A stretch of DNA of 23,408 nucleotides from Acidobacteriota bacterium (GCA_023436495.1 JAEZIT010000007.1:1-23408), one strand, 5' to 3'. Shown: positions 1 to 8,860, counted from the first letter of the stretch. Program-made: numbers and translations. Notes: a model not told the origin generated them from the letters alone.

Positions 1-479
1 GTAAATAGATGGAAACCCTTGATCCTAAAGAGGTACCGAAATCGCCGCCGCCACACATTCTCTCGCCACGACTCTACGCGCGGCAGCGAATTGTGCATCG
101 TGACAAAAACATTCCCGGCACGAGCCAGTCGTGAAAGAAATGTCCAGGATTGCCAGGGCGCCGTTTCGATATGAACGATCTTGTCCGCAATGCCGATCGA
201 TTCGAGGCGCTTCTTCATCCGCTGCTCGGCTGCAATGCGGCGGCAATGCCGCGAGAAACGATGCCAGAGCGACCGCGGCGGAGCCGTATCGAGTGAAAAA
301 TCAAGAAATTCGATCTCGGTATTATCGCGAGTAAAGAATTTGACTATCTCCGGCGACGAATCGGCGGGCAGAAGAATTCTGAACCTCCAGTCTGCCGGGG
401 CGTGTTTAATGATGGAGAGAAAATAGATCTGTGCTCCGCCCCATTCGAGATAGCTCCAGGCGAATATAGCTTGCGGCAT
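1..479 (-). CDS. GT4-like glycosyltransferase, N-terminal part (cut by window edge)
   Basis: An open frame runs from ATG at 479 to the left edge without a stop, giving 159 residues and two spare bases, so the C-terminal part lies outside the window. The protein begins MPQAIFAWSYLEWGGAQIYF. The GGAQ near residues 14-17, followed by a hydrophobic helix, is the N-terminal nucleotide-fold signature seen in many GT-B family 4 glycosyltransferases. Further on come a VHIETAPWQSW stretch and a V-x-V-T-M-H-N-S strand (the position where GT4 enzymes often have an H-N or H-D pair). An in-frame TAG lies 4 codons upstream of this ATG. The start is 23 bases after the stop of the GT2 glycosyltransferase, so it is most likely the next gene of the exopolysaccharide operon. 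The donor and acceptor sugars cannot be told from this part. Confidence 0.8.
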   Translation of the reverse strand, partial: MPQAIFAWSYLEWGGAQIYFLSIIKHAPADWRFRILLPADSSPEIVKFFTRDNTEIEFLDFSLDTAPPRSLWHRFSRHCRRIAAEQRMKKRLESIGIADKIVHIETAPWQSWTFLSRLARAGNVFVTMHNSLPRVESWRENVWRRRFRYLFRIKGFHLF

Positions 480-502
480 AATTAAAGGGATCTAAGCGCC
501 GT

Positions 503-1396
503 TTAATGCCGGCGGCCGGACGTAAGGTTCTTAAACGCTTTCGTTCCGATCTGTGCGGCATAAACGCCGAAAGCCGCGATCGCCTGCATCTTCCCCGGCG
601 ACGATTCCCAACGGGCGATGAACTGCCGGCCGAGATTCAGCGGGTGACGGCGGTCCCGGAACAGGACATCCAGGATGCGGCGCGGCGGCAGCGTATGAAG
701 CGGCGCCGGATATGTGTTCGGTTCGCACCAGACGAAAGCTTTTGGATCGACAAACAGGTTCCATCCGGCCTTACGCAGCCTCATAAAATACTGTGCATCG
801 CCCCAACCGTGCGGGAACCGCTTTTCGTCCATAAGCCCGCATTGGCGAATGGCGTCGGCCGGCACTATCACGCAATTCCCGACAATGCATTCGACACGAA
901 ACGGTTCCTGCGGCACGTTGAAAGCCGTTAGGTCGTCCGGGATGATCCAGCCGCCTTCCCAGGTCTTCCAAACCTGGCCGACCTGAAACACCTTGTGCGG
1001 CCGATCCCAAAGAAGAAGTAATGCTCCGACGATCGAGCGCGGGTTTTCGGTCGCGGTCCTGACCAGCCGCTGCAGAAATTGTTCATGAAAGACCGAATCG
1101 TCGTTCATCATAACGACGAAGTCCGGGTCCCATTCCATCGCGGTCTCGACGCCGCGGTTCGTACCACCGGCATAATGCAGATTCCCGCCGCCGTGGATCA
1201 GGGTCACCTCGGGAAAATCCCGCCTGACCGCGTCCGCGGTGCCGTCGGTCGAACCGTCGTCCACGACAAATATTCGGACAGACAGTCCTGTAGTATCGAT
1301 TCGTGAAAGGCTGCGAAGGCCCTGCAGCGTGGTTTCCCGGCGATTATAGACGGGAATGACCAGCGCTATCTTTTTCAGATCGCGATTCTCGTCCAT
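503..1396 (-). CDS. GT2 family glycosyltransferase (rhamnosyltransferase-like)
   Basis: This 297-residue GT-A fold enzyme should transfer a sugar from a nucleotide-sugar donor onto the growing exopolysaccharide repeat unit at the cytoplasmic face of the inner membrane. The N-terminal IALVIPVYNRRET strand and the VVDDGSTDGT motif (residues 44-53) bind the nucleotide. NDD at 98-100 is the metal-binding DXD-type motif. A GWGDAQYFMRLRKAGW segment near residue 200 matches the acceptor/catalytic-base region of rhamnosyltransferase-like GT2 proteins. There is no transmembrane segment of the dolichol-phosphate synthase kind. It lies 8 bases after the epimerase gene and 23 bases before the GT4-like gene, all on one strand. 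The family is certain; the sugar specificity is not. Confidence 0.9.
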   Translation of the reverse strand: MDENRDLKKIALVIPVYNRRETTLQGLRSLSRIDTTGLSVRIFVVDDGSTDGTADAVRRDFPEVTLIHGGGNLHYAGGTNRGVETAMEWDPDFVVMMNDDSVFHEQFLQRLVRTATENPRSIVGALLLLWDRPHKVFQVGQVWKTWEGGWIIPDDLTAFNVPQEPFRVECIVGNCVIVPADAIRQCGLMDEKRFPHGWGDAQYFMRLRKAGWNLFVDPKAFVWCEPNTYPAPLHTLPPRRILDVLFRDRRHPLNLGRQFIARWESSPGKMQAIAAFGVYAAQIGTKAFKNLTSGRRH

Positions 1397-1404
1397 TACT
1401 TAGT

Positions 1405-2409
1405 TCAAACCTGTGCCGCTTTCCCTGAATTTGCCGCCCGAGCAGATTCTATTACCTGCTGTTCGATCCACTTATATGTATCCCTCAAGCCGTCCTCGAG
1501 AGAGATGGCCGGCTCCCATCCAAGCACCTCGCGAAGTTTGTCGTTGTTCGAGTTTCTGCCGCGAACGCCCTGCGGGCCGTCAATATGCTGTTTCCTGACC
1601 TCGATCCCGGCAATGTTCGCTATGATATCCGCCAGTTCGTTGATGGAGACCATGCGGTCCTGGCCGAGATTCAGCGGCTCGCTAAAATCGGAACGCATTA
1701 GGCGATAGATCCCCTCGACGCAATCGTCGATGTAGCAGAACGAGCGGGTTTGTTCGCCGTCGCCCCAGATCTCGATAGAGTGGTCGCCGGTGAGCTTTGC
1801 ATGTGCGATCTTTCGGCACATGGCCGCAGGGGCTTTTTCCCGGCCGCCTTCCCAGGTTCCCTTCTCTCCAAAGATATTATGAAAACGTACGGTACGTGTC
1901 TCTATCCCGTAATCTTCGCGATAGTGCATGCAGAGACGTTCAGAAATGAGCTTTTCCCAGCCGTATGCGTCCTGCGGGTAGGCGGGATAGGCATCTTCTT
2001 CGCGAAGCGGAACGACGTCGGTCGTCTCCTGAAGATGTTCCGGATAAATACAGGCAGAACTTGTGTAAAGATAGCGGCCGACGCCATTCACGCGGGCAGC
2101 CTCAAGAGTGTGAAGGTTTATAAGCGAATTGTTGTACAGGATCTGGGCGTGGTGCGATGAAATGAATCCCATTCCGCCCATGTCGGCGGCGAGCGCATAC
2201 ACTTCATCAACGCCGCGTGTCGCCTGAAGACAGCTATCCCACCGGCGCAGATCGAGAATTTCGAACTCGTCGGCATCCGTCTGAGAAAATTCCGGGTATT
2301 TCAGATCGATGCCGCGAACCCAATAACCTTTTTCCTTTAGAAACGTCACCAAATGGCTGCCGATGAAACCGCCGGCGCCGGTAACCGCCACACGAACATT
2401 TTTGGTCAT
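1405..2409 (-). CDS. GDP-mannose 3,5-epimerase-like SDR enzyme
   Basis: This 334-residue extended short-chain dehydrogenase/reductase is predicted to convert GDP-D-mannose to GDP-L-galactose (or GDP-L-gulose) in the cytoplasm. The NAD-binding GAGGFIGSH lies at residues 11-19. The catalytic Y149-x3-K153 sits in PQDAYGWEK. The segments ADMGGMGFI, SSACIYPE (Cys120), REKAPAAMCRK (Lys192) and GPQGVRGRNSNN (Arg283) follow the plant GDP-mannose 3,5-epimerase closely as I know that family. Its Cys/Lys pair does the double epimerisation, and both residues appear conserved here. Ordinary UDP-glucose 4-epimerases and GDP-fucose synthases lack the GGMGFI and REKAPA patterns. The gene lies between the chain-length kinase (27 bases) and a GT2 transferase (8 bases), which points to a donor sugar for this operon's polymer. 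A related epimerase with a different product is possible. Confidence 0.85.
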   Translation of the reverse strand: MTKNVRVAVTGAGGFIGSHLVTFLKEKGYWVRGIDLKYPEFSQTDADEFEILDLRRWDSCLQATRGVDEVYALAADMGGMGFISSHHAQILYNNSLINLHTLEAARVNGVGRYLYTSSACIYPEHLQETTDVVPLREEDAYPAYPQDAYGWEKLISERLCMHYREDYGIETRTVRFHNIFGEKGTWEGGREKAPAAMCRKIAHAKLTGDHSIEIWGDGEQTRSFCYIDDCVEGIYRLMRSDFSEPLNLGQDRMVSINELADIIANIAGIEVRKQHIDGPQGVRGRNSNNDKLREVLGWEPAISLEDGLRDTYKWIEQQVIESARAANSGKAAQV

Positions 2410-2436
2410 ATTAATTATTGAAGAATGGCCCCGCGA

Positions 2437-4932
2437 TCATTCGACATCGTCCGATTGCCGATAATTGTCGCGATGATAATAGCTCTGGTAATAGTAGTAA
2501 TTGTCCTGAGACCGCAGATTGACGTTGTTCAGAACGACGCCGAAGATCTTTGCACCGACATCCTGCAGGATCTGGCGCGACCGCCGAATGACCTGACGCG
2601 AACTCTTTCCAGCATGGACGACAAGAATAACACCGTCAACCATCGATGCTATCAGCACACCGTCCGTGAATGAAGCGATCGGCGGCGAATCGACGACGAT
2701 GTGCGTATATTCGCTCTGGAGCAGTTTCAGAAGGTTCGCCATCTGCTCGGAACCTATCAATTCGGCCGGATTCGGCGGTATCGGGCCCGCGGTCAGCATA
2801 TGAAGCTTTGTGCCTTCGTCATATTTAATGACGCTGTCGACCTCTTGCTTGCTGAGTTCGCTGGACAGCAGCGTGCTGAGTCCTTCGCCGTTCATGATAT
2901 TGAACACAGAATGCAGTCGCGGCCGCCGCATATCGGCGTCGATGATAAGGACCTTGGCCCCGGTCTGTGCAAGGCTGATGGCCGTATTCGTCGCGGTCGT
3001 CGTCTTGCCTTCTGAAGGAAGGCTGGACGTTATCAAAAGCGATTTCGGTGCATGTCCGGCCGTTGAAAGCAGGATCGACGTTCTAAGCTGCCTATAAGCT
3101 TCCGCCAAGGATGAACGCGGATCGGCGTGGATCAGCAGTTCAGACGTAGATCGGTCCTCAGTCTCGGCGCCGTTGCCGCCGGAGCCGACCAGCAGCAATT
3201 TACGCTTAGGCATTGAGTCGATAGTTGGAATAGCCGCAAGCGCCGGAAGCTGAATGTAATTCTCGATCTCTTCGGTCGTGCGGATCGTATCGTCTAGGTA
3301 TTCGAGGAACAGAGCAAGCCCCATTCCGAACAGCGTCGATAGGAACAGCGCAGCGAGGACCGTCATCGTTCGGCGGGGCGATACCGGAGAATCAGTCGGG
3401 ATCGCGTACTCGGTAACCGTGATATTATTGTCCGTTCCCCGCGCGGCGATGTCATTCGAACTCTGCTGCTTGATCAAATTTTCGAGAAAGCCTTTGTTCG
3501 TCTCGATGTTCTGTTCGAGCAGCTTGAGCATGACGGCGTCCTGGTTCTGGCCTTGAGCCGCACTGTACTGGGCGTTGAACGATGCCCGTATCTTGTCTTC
3601 CTGTTGTTTTGCCTGCTGATACTTTGTTTGCAGGTTTTCCAGCAGCACGCTCGTACTCTGTGCGCGATACTGTTTGAGCTCTTCGTTGTTCTTGTCGATC
3701 ACGCGGTTAATCGAATCTTCCAGCGCCTTGATCTGCGAGTCGATCTCGCGTATTTCAGGAGCTCCTTCCTTGAAATCCTCGAGCTTACGGGCCCGCTCGG
3801 CCCGAAGGTCGCCGATCTTTTTCTGTGTGTCGTTACTGAGAGCCCGAACGTCGTTTTGCCGTTCCGTAATGAACCGCGACATTTCGACCTCGGCAAGCGC
3901 CCGGATCTTTTCAGGCGAATCCTTTACGGCGAAATACTGGGCCTCTGCATTTTTCCGCTGGTTCTCGGCTTCGAGTAGGCTTTTGTTGAGGCCGGAAAGG
4001 CGGTCGATCACGATCGTTTGATCGCCATCGGTCTTCAGAATACCTGCGTTCTGCTTTAATTCAAGTAACTTGACCTCGTCCTTTTTGATCTCGGACTGAA
4101 GGTCGGCGATACGCTCCTGAAGAAAATCGTTGGTCTTTCGGTTCGTTCCGCTCCGTTTTTCCTGGTTTACGTTTATGAAGGTCTCCGCAACGCTGTTTAC
4201 GACGAATGCGGCAAGAGCGGGATCGGTATGTGTGAAAGAAATCTCGATCAGGCGCGTGTCCTTGACAGTCGCGCGCGATTCGCGGATCGGATCAATTCCA
4301 ATGTTCTTCTGAATGGACTCGACATAGGGAGCGAGGCGGACGGCCTCGGCGATCTCATCGGCTGATATAAGACTGCTGCTTCCGGCGGCAGTTTCAGCCA
4401 CCGCGGGGTCGATGGATTTTTTCGGATCGCTCGCCAGTCCAACAGCCCGCAGCATTGAACGCCACGCTGAAACGGAGTCCTCAGATTTAGCTTTCTGGAA
4501 CTCTTTGTTCGAGTCGAGGCTGTGTTCCTTTATGACGCGCCGGAAGAGGCTTTCACTGTTCAGAAGCTGAAGCTGCGTGTTGAAATAAGACGGATCAGCA
4601 ACCGAAGCCGGCCTCTGACGGTCGTTGGTCAGCAGGTCGGGGTTTGCTTGTTCGAGGTCCACCTGAACGACGGCACGGGCGCGGTAGATATTAGGTTTCC
4701 GCGCCATATAAATAGCCGTCAGTGTCGTGATAAGCACGGCAATGCCGACGACCAGCCAAAGGCGCTTTCGGACGGCATGCCAATAATCGAGAAGGTTAAA
4801 GCCTTCGGCGGTGCCGGTTTCACGATAGGCCGGATATCGGCCGGCCGTGGCAACTACCTGCGGCTCAAACGGGCGTTCAAGGCCGGCGGGTTCATTCGCC
4901 GGCTTTTGAATGATCTCTCGGGTTTCTTTCAT
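2437..4932 (-). CDS. Wzz/BY-kinase polysaccharide co-polymerase and tyrosine autokinase
   Basis: This 831-residue inner-membrane protein should set chain length in exopolysaccharide assembly and autophosphorylate on tyrosine. A cytoplasmic N-terminus is followed by a first transmembrane helix near residues 58-78 (RLWLVVGIAVLITTL). Then comes a long periplasmic Wzz region with heptad-rich coiled coil, a PTDSPVSPRR motif and a second helix near 530-555. The cytoplasmic BY-kinase domain carries Walker A in SLPSEGKTTT (K643), Walker A' in VLIIDADMRRP (661-671) and Walker B in HIVVDSPP (744-751). The C-terminal cluster YYYYQSYYHRDNY (812-824) has seven tyrosines, the expected autophosphorylation sites. 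Size and order match one-piece Wzc-type proteins of Gram-negative bacteria. The gene lies 55 bases after the export-protein gene. Confidence 0.95.
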   Translation of the reverse strand: MKETREIIQKPANEPAGLERPFEPQVVATAGRYPAYRETGTAEGFNLLDYWHAVRKRLWLVVGIAVLITTLTAIYMARKPNIYRARAVVQVDLEQANPDLLTNDRQRPASVADPSYFNTQLQLLNSESLFRRVIKEHSLDSNKEFQKAKSEDSVSAWRSMLRAVGLASDPKKSIDPAVAETAAGSSSLISADEIAEAVRLAPYVESIQKNIGIDPIRESRATVKDTRLIEISFTHTDPALAAFVVNSVAETFINVNQEKRSGTNRKTNDFLQERIADLQSEIKKDEVKLLELKQNAGILKTDGDQTIVIDRLSGLNKSLLEAENQRKNAEAQYFAVKDSPEKIRALAEVEMSRFITERQNDVRALSNDTQKKIGDLRAERARKLEDFKEGAPEIREIDSQIKALEDSINRVIDKNNEELKQYRAQSTSVLLENLQTKYQQAKQQEDKIRASFNAQYSAAQGQNQDAVMLKLLEQNIETNKGFLENLIKQQSSNDIAARGTDNNITVTEYAIPTDSPVSPRRTMTVLAALFLSTLFGMGLALFLEYLDDTIRTTEEIENYIQLPALAAIPTIDSMPKRKLLLVGSGGNGAETEDRSTSELLIHADPRSSLAEAYRQLRTSILLSTAGHAPKSLLITSSLPSEGKTTTATNTAISLAQTGAKVLIIDADMRRPRLHSVFNIMNGEGLSTLLSSELSKQEVDSVIKYDEGTKLHMLTAGPIPPNPAELIGSEQMANLLKLLQSEYTHIVVDSPPIASFTDGVLIASMVDGVILVVHAGKSSRQVIRRSRQILQDVGAKIFGVVLNNVNLRSQDNYYYYQSYYHRDNYRQSDDVE

Positions 4933-4987
4933 TGTCTATGTTCTGCCAAAGGAATTGCGGAATTCGCGAATCAAGAACGAGCCTCGA

Positions 4988-5980
4988 TCAAAATCGATAG
5001 AACACCGTCGGTATTCCCTGAGTGAAGGATTTACCGATGCTGTTCATAATACTTTTAACCTTATCTTCCGAAACGGCCACTATATCGTTCGGCAAAAGGA
5101 TTGGGTCATTTACTCTTTGTTTATCGATATCACTAAGGCTGTAAACGAACTCTTCGCGGTCGGTCGATCCAGGTTTTTGACGTATCACGCGTATCTTGTC
5201 CTTCTTCGCCGAAGATTGCAGGCCTTCCGCAAGGACGATCGCCTGAGTCAGCGTGATCGGTTCCTTTACCTTAACCGCGCCTTGCTTGTTTACATCGCCG
5301 TAAACATATATAAGGTCTGCATCGAGGACGGAAACTACGTCCCCGGCCTGCATCCATAGAGTTTTCTTGCCCTGCTGAACATCGCTGATCGCAAAATCCA
5401 TGAGTTGGAGCTCGCTTTCGACGCTGTCGGACCCGCCGCAGCCGGTACGGGCGCCCGTTCGGGCGACGATCATTCGGCTGCCGACATCCTCCGATTTCGG
5501 GCCGCCGGCAAATGCGAGGAGTTCGAGCAGATGAACCTTGCGGTCGATATAGAAGCTGCCCGGCTTTTCAACCGCGCCGATAACGGCAACGGACTGCGAT
5601 TTACGCTCGACTGCGGAAACATTCACGAACGGGTTACGAAGATAGTCCTTTTCATATATTTGAGCTATCTCGTCCGCGAGTTCGCGCTCCGTCTTGCAAA
5701 CAGCGAGAACCGGCCGGTCCATACGAAAAAGGTTGATCGTGCCGTTGCTGTTAACCCCAACTCGCTGCGTCAGCTCGGGATGGCGGAAGACCGTGATCTC
5801 AAGCGTGTCCTGAAGGCCTATCCGATAACGTTCACCGCTATCATCCGGTTTAGGGACGACCGCAGGAGCCTCTGACGAAGCTGTTACCTGTTTAACGTCG
5901 CTGACCGTTTGCGCAGACGCAAGGTCAAGGTTGGCAAAAATTAAAAGAATTGCCAGGAAAAAGAATTTTACTGATCTCAT
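4988..5980 (-). CDS. SLBB-domain polysaccharide export protein (Wza-like)
   Basis: This 330-residue envelope protein has a poly_export (Wza N-terminal) domain beginning at YRIGLQDTLEITVFRHPELT, with the VGVNSNGTINL strand typical of the family. SLBB-type beta-grasp modules follow (SVAVIGAVEKPGSFYI; then DLIYVYGDVNKQGAVKV). It should form or line the periplasmic and outer-membrane exit of the polymer and partner with the Wzz/BY-kinase next to it. I chose ATG at 5980 over GTG at 6004 because an ACGGAG Shine-Dalgarno sits 9 bases before it, and the protein then begins with a clean signal peptide (MRSVKFFFLAILLIF... ASAQ). There is no cysteine after the hydrophobic core, so unlike E. coli Wza it is apparently not a lipoprotein. 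It is the first gene of the operon. Confidence 0.9.
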   Translation of the reverse strand: MRSVKFFFLAILLIFANLDLASAQTVSDVKQVTASSEAPAVVPKPDDSGERYRIGLQDTLEITVFRHPELTQRVGVNSNGTINLFRMDRPVLAVCKTERELADEIAQIYEKDYLRNPFVNVSAVERKSQSVAVIGAVEKPGSFYIDRKVHLLELLAFAGGPKSEDVGSRMIVARTGARTGCGGSDSVESELQLMDFAISDVQQGKKTLWMQAGDVVSVLDADLIYVYGDVNKQGAVKVKEPITLTQAIVLAEGLQSSAKKDKIRVIRQKPGSTDREEFVYSLSDIDKQRVNDPILLPNDIVAVSEDKVKSIMNSIGKSFTQGIPTVFYRF

Positions 5981-6035
5981 ATTGCTGAACTCCGTTAAAA
6001 TCACCGAGGTCGGTTCAGGCGCTTAGATAGCCGCT

Positions 6036-6063
6036 AAATTAGAAAAGTTTACAACCAAATCAA
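6036..6063 (-). promoter_or_regulatory. Candidate promoter of the exopolysaccharide operon
   Basis: On the minus strand TTGATT (6063-6058) and TAATTT (6041-6036) are 16 bases apart, within an AT-rich stretch. Transcription would begin near 6030 and leave a leader of about 50 bases before the export-protein start. It is the best sigma-70-like pair in this divergent region, but the match is moderate. Confidence 0.4.
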
Positions 6064-6137
6064 CAGGACCAGACTTATTCACAATTTCATGCAAATGAAG
6101 ATATTACCAAATCATAGGCACTTTGGAAATCATTCGT

Positions 6138-6166
6138 TTTAAAAGTTGCGAAAATTTCGTTAAACT
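6138..6166 (+). promoter_or_regulatory. Candidate mutS promoter
   Basis: TTTAAA (6138-6143) and TAAACT (6161-6166) are 17 bases apart. Transcription from about 6173 would give a leader of some 24 bases before ATG at 6197. The same TTTAAA -35 form appears in the rnpB promoter candidate. The match is moderate only. Confidence 0.35.
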
Positions 6167-6196
6167 TTGAATCTCATTCTCTCGCTGCATTTAAAT

Positions 6197-8860
6197 ATGG
6201 AAAACGCCACGCCGATGCTCCGGCAGTATCTTGAGATCAAAAAATTGTACCCCGGAACGATCCTGTTCTTTAGGCTCGGCGATTTCTATGAGATGTTCAA
6301 CGAGGACGCATTAATAGGTTCGCGAGAGCTCGAGATAACCCTGACGGCTCGCCAAAAGGATTCGAAAAACCCGATCCCAATGTGCGGGATCCCCTATCAC
6401 GCGGCGGCGAATTACATTGCAAAGCTTGTAAGGAAAGGGTATCGCGTTGCAATTTGCGATCAGACGGAAACGCCGACCAAAGGCACCAAACTCGTTAAGC
6501 GTGAAGTCGTGCGTGTGATCACGCCCGGAACCGCGATCGATCCTCAATTAACGAGTTCGAAGGAGCCCGTCATTCTTGCCGCATTCACGGGCACCGCTGA
6601 CCGATACGGCGCGGCTATGCTTGACCTATCGACCGGTGAATTTTCCGCAACGCAAATAACAGGAACGGGGGCTTTGGAGAAGATCCGCGAAACGATCGAG
6701 AGTTATTCTCCGAAGGAAATGCTCTATCCCGAATCATTGCAACGGATAGTCGAGCAGACCTTCACAAAAGGCTTAAAGGACACAATTCCGGGATTGTTGG
6801 AAAATATTGGCGATCAGAACGGTTCTGGCTCGTTGACGCTAACGGGCATGGATGATGGTTCGTTTCATCAAGCGGATTGTGAGCGTTTATTAGCTAAGCA
6901 ATTCCAAACGCAGGACCTTAGCGGTTTCGGGCTAAAGGGTAAAGACGAGGCTATCCAGGCGGCGGGCGCCTGCCTAAAGTACGCCCGAGACACGCAGCGA
7001 GCTACAGCTGATCATATCGCCGACCTTCAATATTTCGAGTCGAACGATTTTATGGTCCTTGATGCTGTAACACTTCGCAATCTCGAAATAGTTGATTCAC
7101 AGGGCGAGAGCGCAAAACGAACGCTGCTGAATATAATCGACGAGACCGTAACCGGTATGGGCGGGCGTTTGCTCCGTTCGTGGCTGCTTCGGCCATCGAT
7201 CAAACGAAGCGAGATCCAAACGCGGCAGGCAGCGGTGGCCGAATTGGCTGATCCTATGCTGCGCGACAAGATCCGGTTCCTTCTAAAGGAGGTATCGGAC
7301 GTCGAGCGTCTTATCGGGCGATTGAATCTCGGGACCGCGACGGCTCGTGACCTTTTGGCGCTTAATCGTTCACTTTCGCAAACCCCGAATATTAATGCCA
7401 ACCTTTCAGACGCAAAATCGCTGCTCCTGCAAGTTTTGTCGGAGAATATATTTGAGCTGCCGGAGATCCGATCGCTGATTGAAAGGTCAATCGCTCACGA
7501 GCCGCCGCTGAGTTTGGCCGACGGTGGAACGATTCGCATGGGATTCAGTGACGAACTCGACGAACTTCGCGGTATCTCTGGCTCGGCAAAGCAGACGATC
7601 GCGGGATTAGAGGAACGCGAGAAGCAGCGTACCGGCATCACCAGCCTTAAAGTCAAATATAACAATGTCTTCGGGTACTTTATCGAGATCTCGAAATCGA
7701 ACCTTTCTCGTGTGCCGGAAGATTATGAACGGCGGCAGACAGTCGCGAATGCCGAACGGTTCACTACGGCAGAGCTGAAGGAATGGGAGCAGAAAGTGCT
7801 CGGAGCGGATGAGCGTATCGTGCAGCTCGAAACGGAATTATTCCAACAGATTCGCGCTCAGGTCACAAGCGAAACGCAAAGGCTGCAATCGACCGCTCGG
7901 GCACTTGCGACTTTGGACGCGCTGGCTGCTCTAGCGGAAACAGCATCAAGGCGAAATTATGTTTGCCCAGTGCTGCATGACGGCGACGAGATCGAAGTTA
8001 AGAACGGCCGGCATCCGGTGGTCGAAGCGTCTCTGGGCGATTCGTTCATTCCGAATGACCTCTATCTGAATAATTCTACCGACCGCTTGTTGATCATTAC
8101 GGGCGCGAATATGGGCGGTAAATCTACCGTTCTCCGGCAGGCCGCGCTGATCCAAGTGCTAGCGCAAATTGGGTCGTGCGTGCCGGCGACATCGGCCAGG
8201 CTGCCAATCGTCGATCGGATCTGGACGCGCGTAGGAGCGTCGGATGATCTGGCATCCGGGCGGTCGACATTTATGGTCGAAATGACGGAAGCCGCGGCGA
8301 TCCTGCACAACGCGACGCCGCGAAGCTTAATTTTGCTTGATGAGATCGGCCGCGGAACTTCAACGTTCGACGGCCTGTCGATCGCATGGGCAGTTGCAGA
8401 GTATCTGCACAACTCGCCGGAGCATTCGGCAAAAACCATGTTCGCCACGCACTACCATGAATTAACAGAACTTGCGGAAAATCTTCCGGGTGCGAAGAAT
8501 TATCAATTAACCGCATCGGAAAGCGACGGCGATGTGGTTTTCCTACACAAGTTGGAGAAAGGAAAGGCTTCGAAATCATATGGAATCGCGGTTGCGAGGT
8601 TGGCCGGGCTTCCGCAGCCGGTCATCGAGCGGGCAAAGGACGTACTTGGCCGGCTGGAGCAATATGAGCTCGCGGTTTTTGGCGTTGAAAAGGAAAAGGG
8701 CGTCGGCAAGGCCGTGGGGCAAAAAATGGCCGCGCAGTATTCGTTGTTTGCGATCGCGAACGAAGACGCGATCGACGAATTAAGAGCCATCGATGTCGAT
8801 AACCTATCTCCCGAAGAATCTCGCGAACTTTTGCGTGGTTTGAAACAGAAGATCGTATAG
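6197..8860 (+). CDS. mutS: DNA mismatch repair protein MutS
   Basis: MutS recognises mispaired bases as a dimer clamp and uses ATP to signal to MutL. The 887-residue protein has the full domain set. The mismatch-reading GDFYEMF contains the Phe30-Tyr31-Glu32 wedge. Connector, lever and clamp regions follow, then the ABC ATPase with Walker A GANMGGKST (636-644), the signature and Walker B region SGRSTFMVEM ... LLDEIGRGTSTFDG, and FATHYHEL. A C-terminal tail (SPEESRELLRGL) matches the usual helical dimerisation end. The length is normal for bacterial MutS1 and excludes MutS2 (no Smr domain). ATG at 6197 is preferred to TTG at 6167 because family members begin shortly before the TPM-x-QY segment. 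I see no good Shine-Dalgarno. No mutL is next to it. Confidence 0.98.
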   Translation: MENATPMLRQYLEIKKLYPGTILFFRLGDFYEMFNEDALIGSRELEITLTARQKDSKNPIPMCGIPYHAAANYIAKLVRKGYRVAICDQTETPTKGTKLVKREVVRVITPGTAIDPQLTSSKEPVILAAFTGTADRYGAAMLDLSTGEFSATQITGTGALEKIRETIESYSPKEMLYPESLQRIVEQTFTKGLKDTIPGLLENIGDQNGSGSLTLTGMDDGSFHQADCERLLAKQFQTQDLSGFGLKGKDEAIQAAGACLKYARDTQRATADHIADLQYFESNDFMVLDAVTLRNLEIVDSQGESAKRTLLNIIDETVTGMGGRLLRSWLLRPSIKRSEIQTRQAAVAELADPMLRDKIRFLLKEVSDVERLIGRLNLGTATARDLLALNRSLSQTPNINANLSDAKSLLLQVLSENIFELPEIRSLIERSIAHEPPLSLADGGTIRMGFSDELDELRGISGSAKQTIAGLEEREKQRTGITSLKVKYNNVFGYFIEISKSNLSRVPEDYERRQTVANAERFTTAELKEWEQKVLGADERIVQLETELFQQIRAQVTSETQRLQSTARALATLDALAALAETASRRNYVCPVLHDGDEIEVKNGRHPVVEASLGDSFIPNDLYLNNSTDRLLIITGANMGGKSTVLRQAALIQVLAQIGSCVPATSARLPIVDRIWTRVGASDDLASGRSTFMVEMTEAAAILHNATPRSLILLDEIGRGTSTFDGLSIAWAVAEYLHNSPEHSAKTMFATHYHELTELAENLPGAKNYQLTASESDGDVVFLHKLEKGKASKSYGIAVARLAGLPQPVIERAKDVLGRLEQYELAVFGVEKEKGVGKAVGQKMAAQYSLFAIANEDAIDELRAIDVDNLSPEESRELLRGLKQKIV

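Noticed and set aside
25..426. Short frames on both strands at the left edge
   Set aside because: They are out-of-phase shadows of the truncated glycosyltransferase, which explains the same bases with a family motif.
3278..4312. Long plus-strand frames opposite the BY-kinase gene
   Set aside because: They are antisense shadows without motifs; the minus strand encodes a full Wzz/BY-kinase.
6146..6160. GCGAAAATTTCG near-palindrome before mutS as an operator
   Set aside because: The arms are five bases in AT-rich DNA, there is no second copy in the window, and no matching regulator is known to me.
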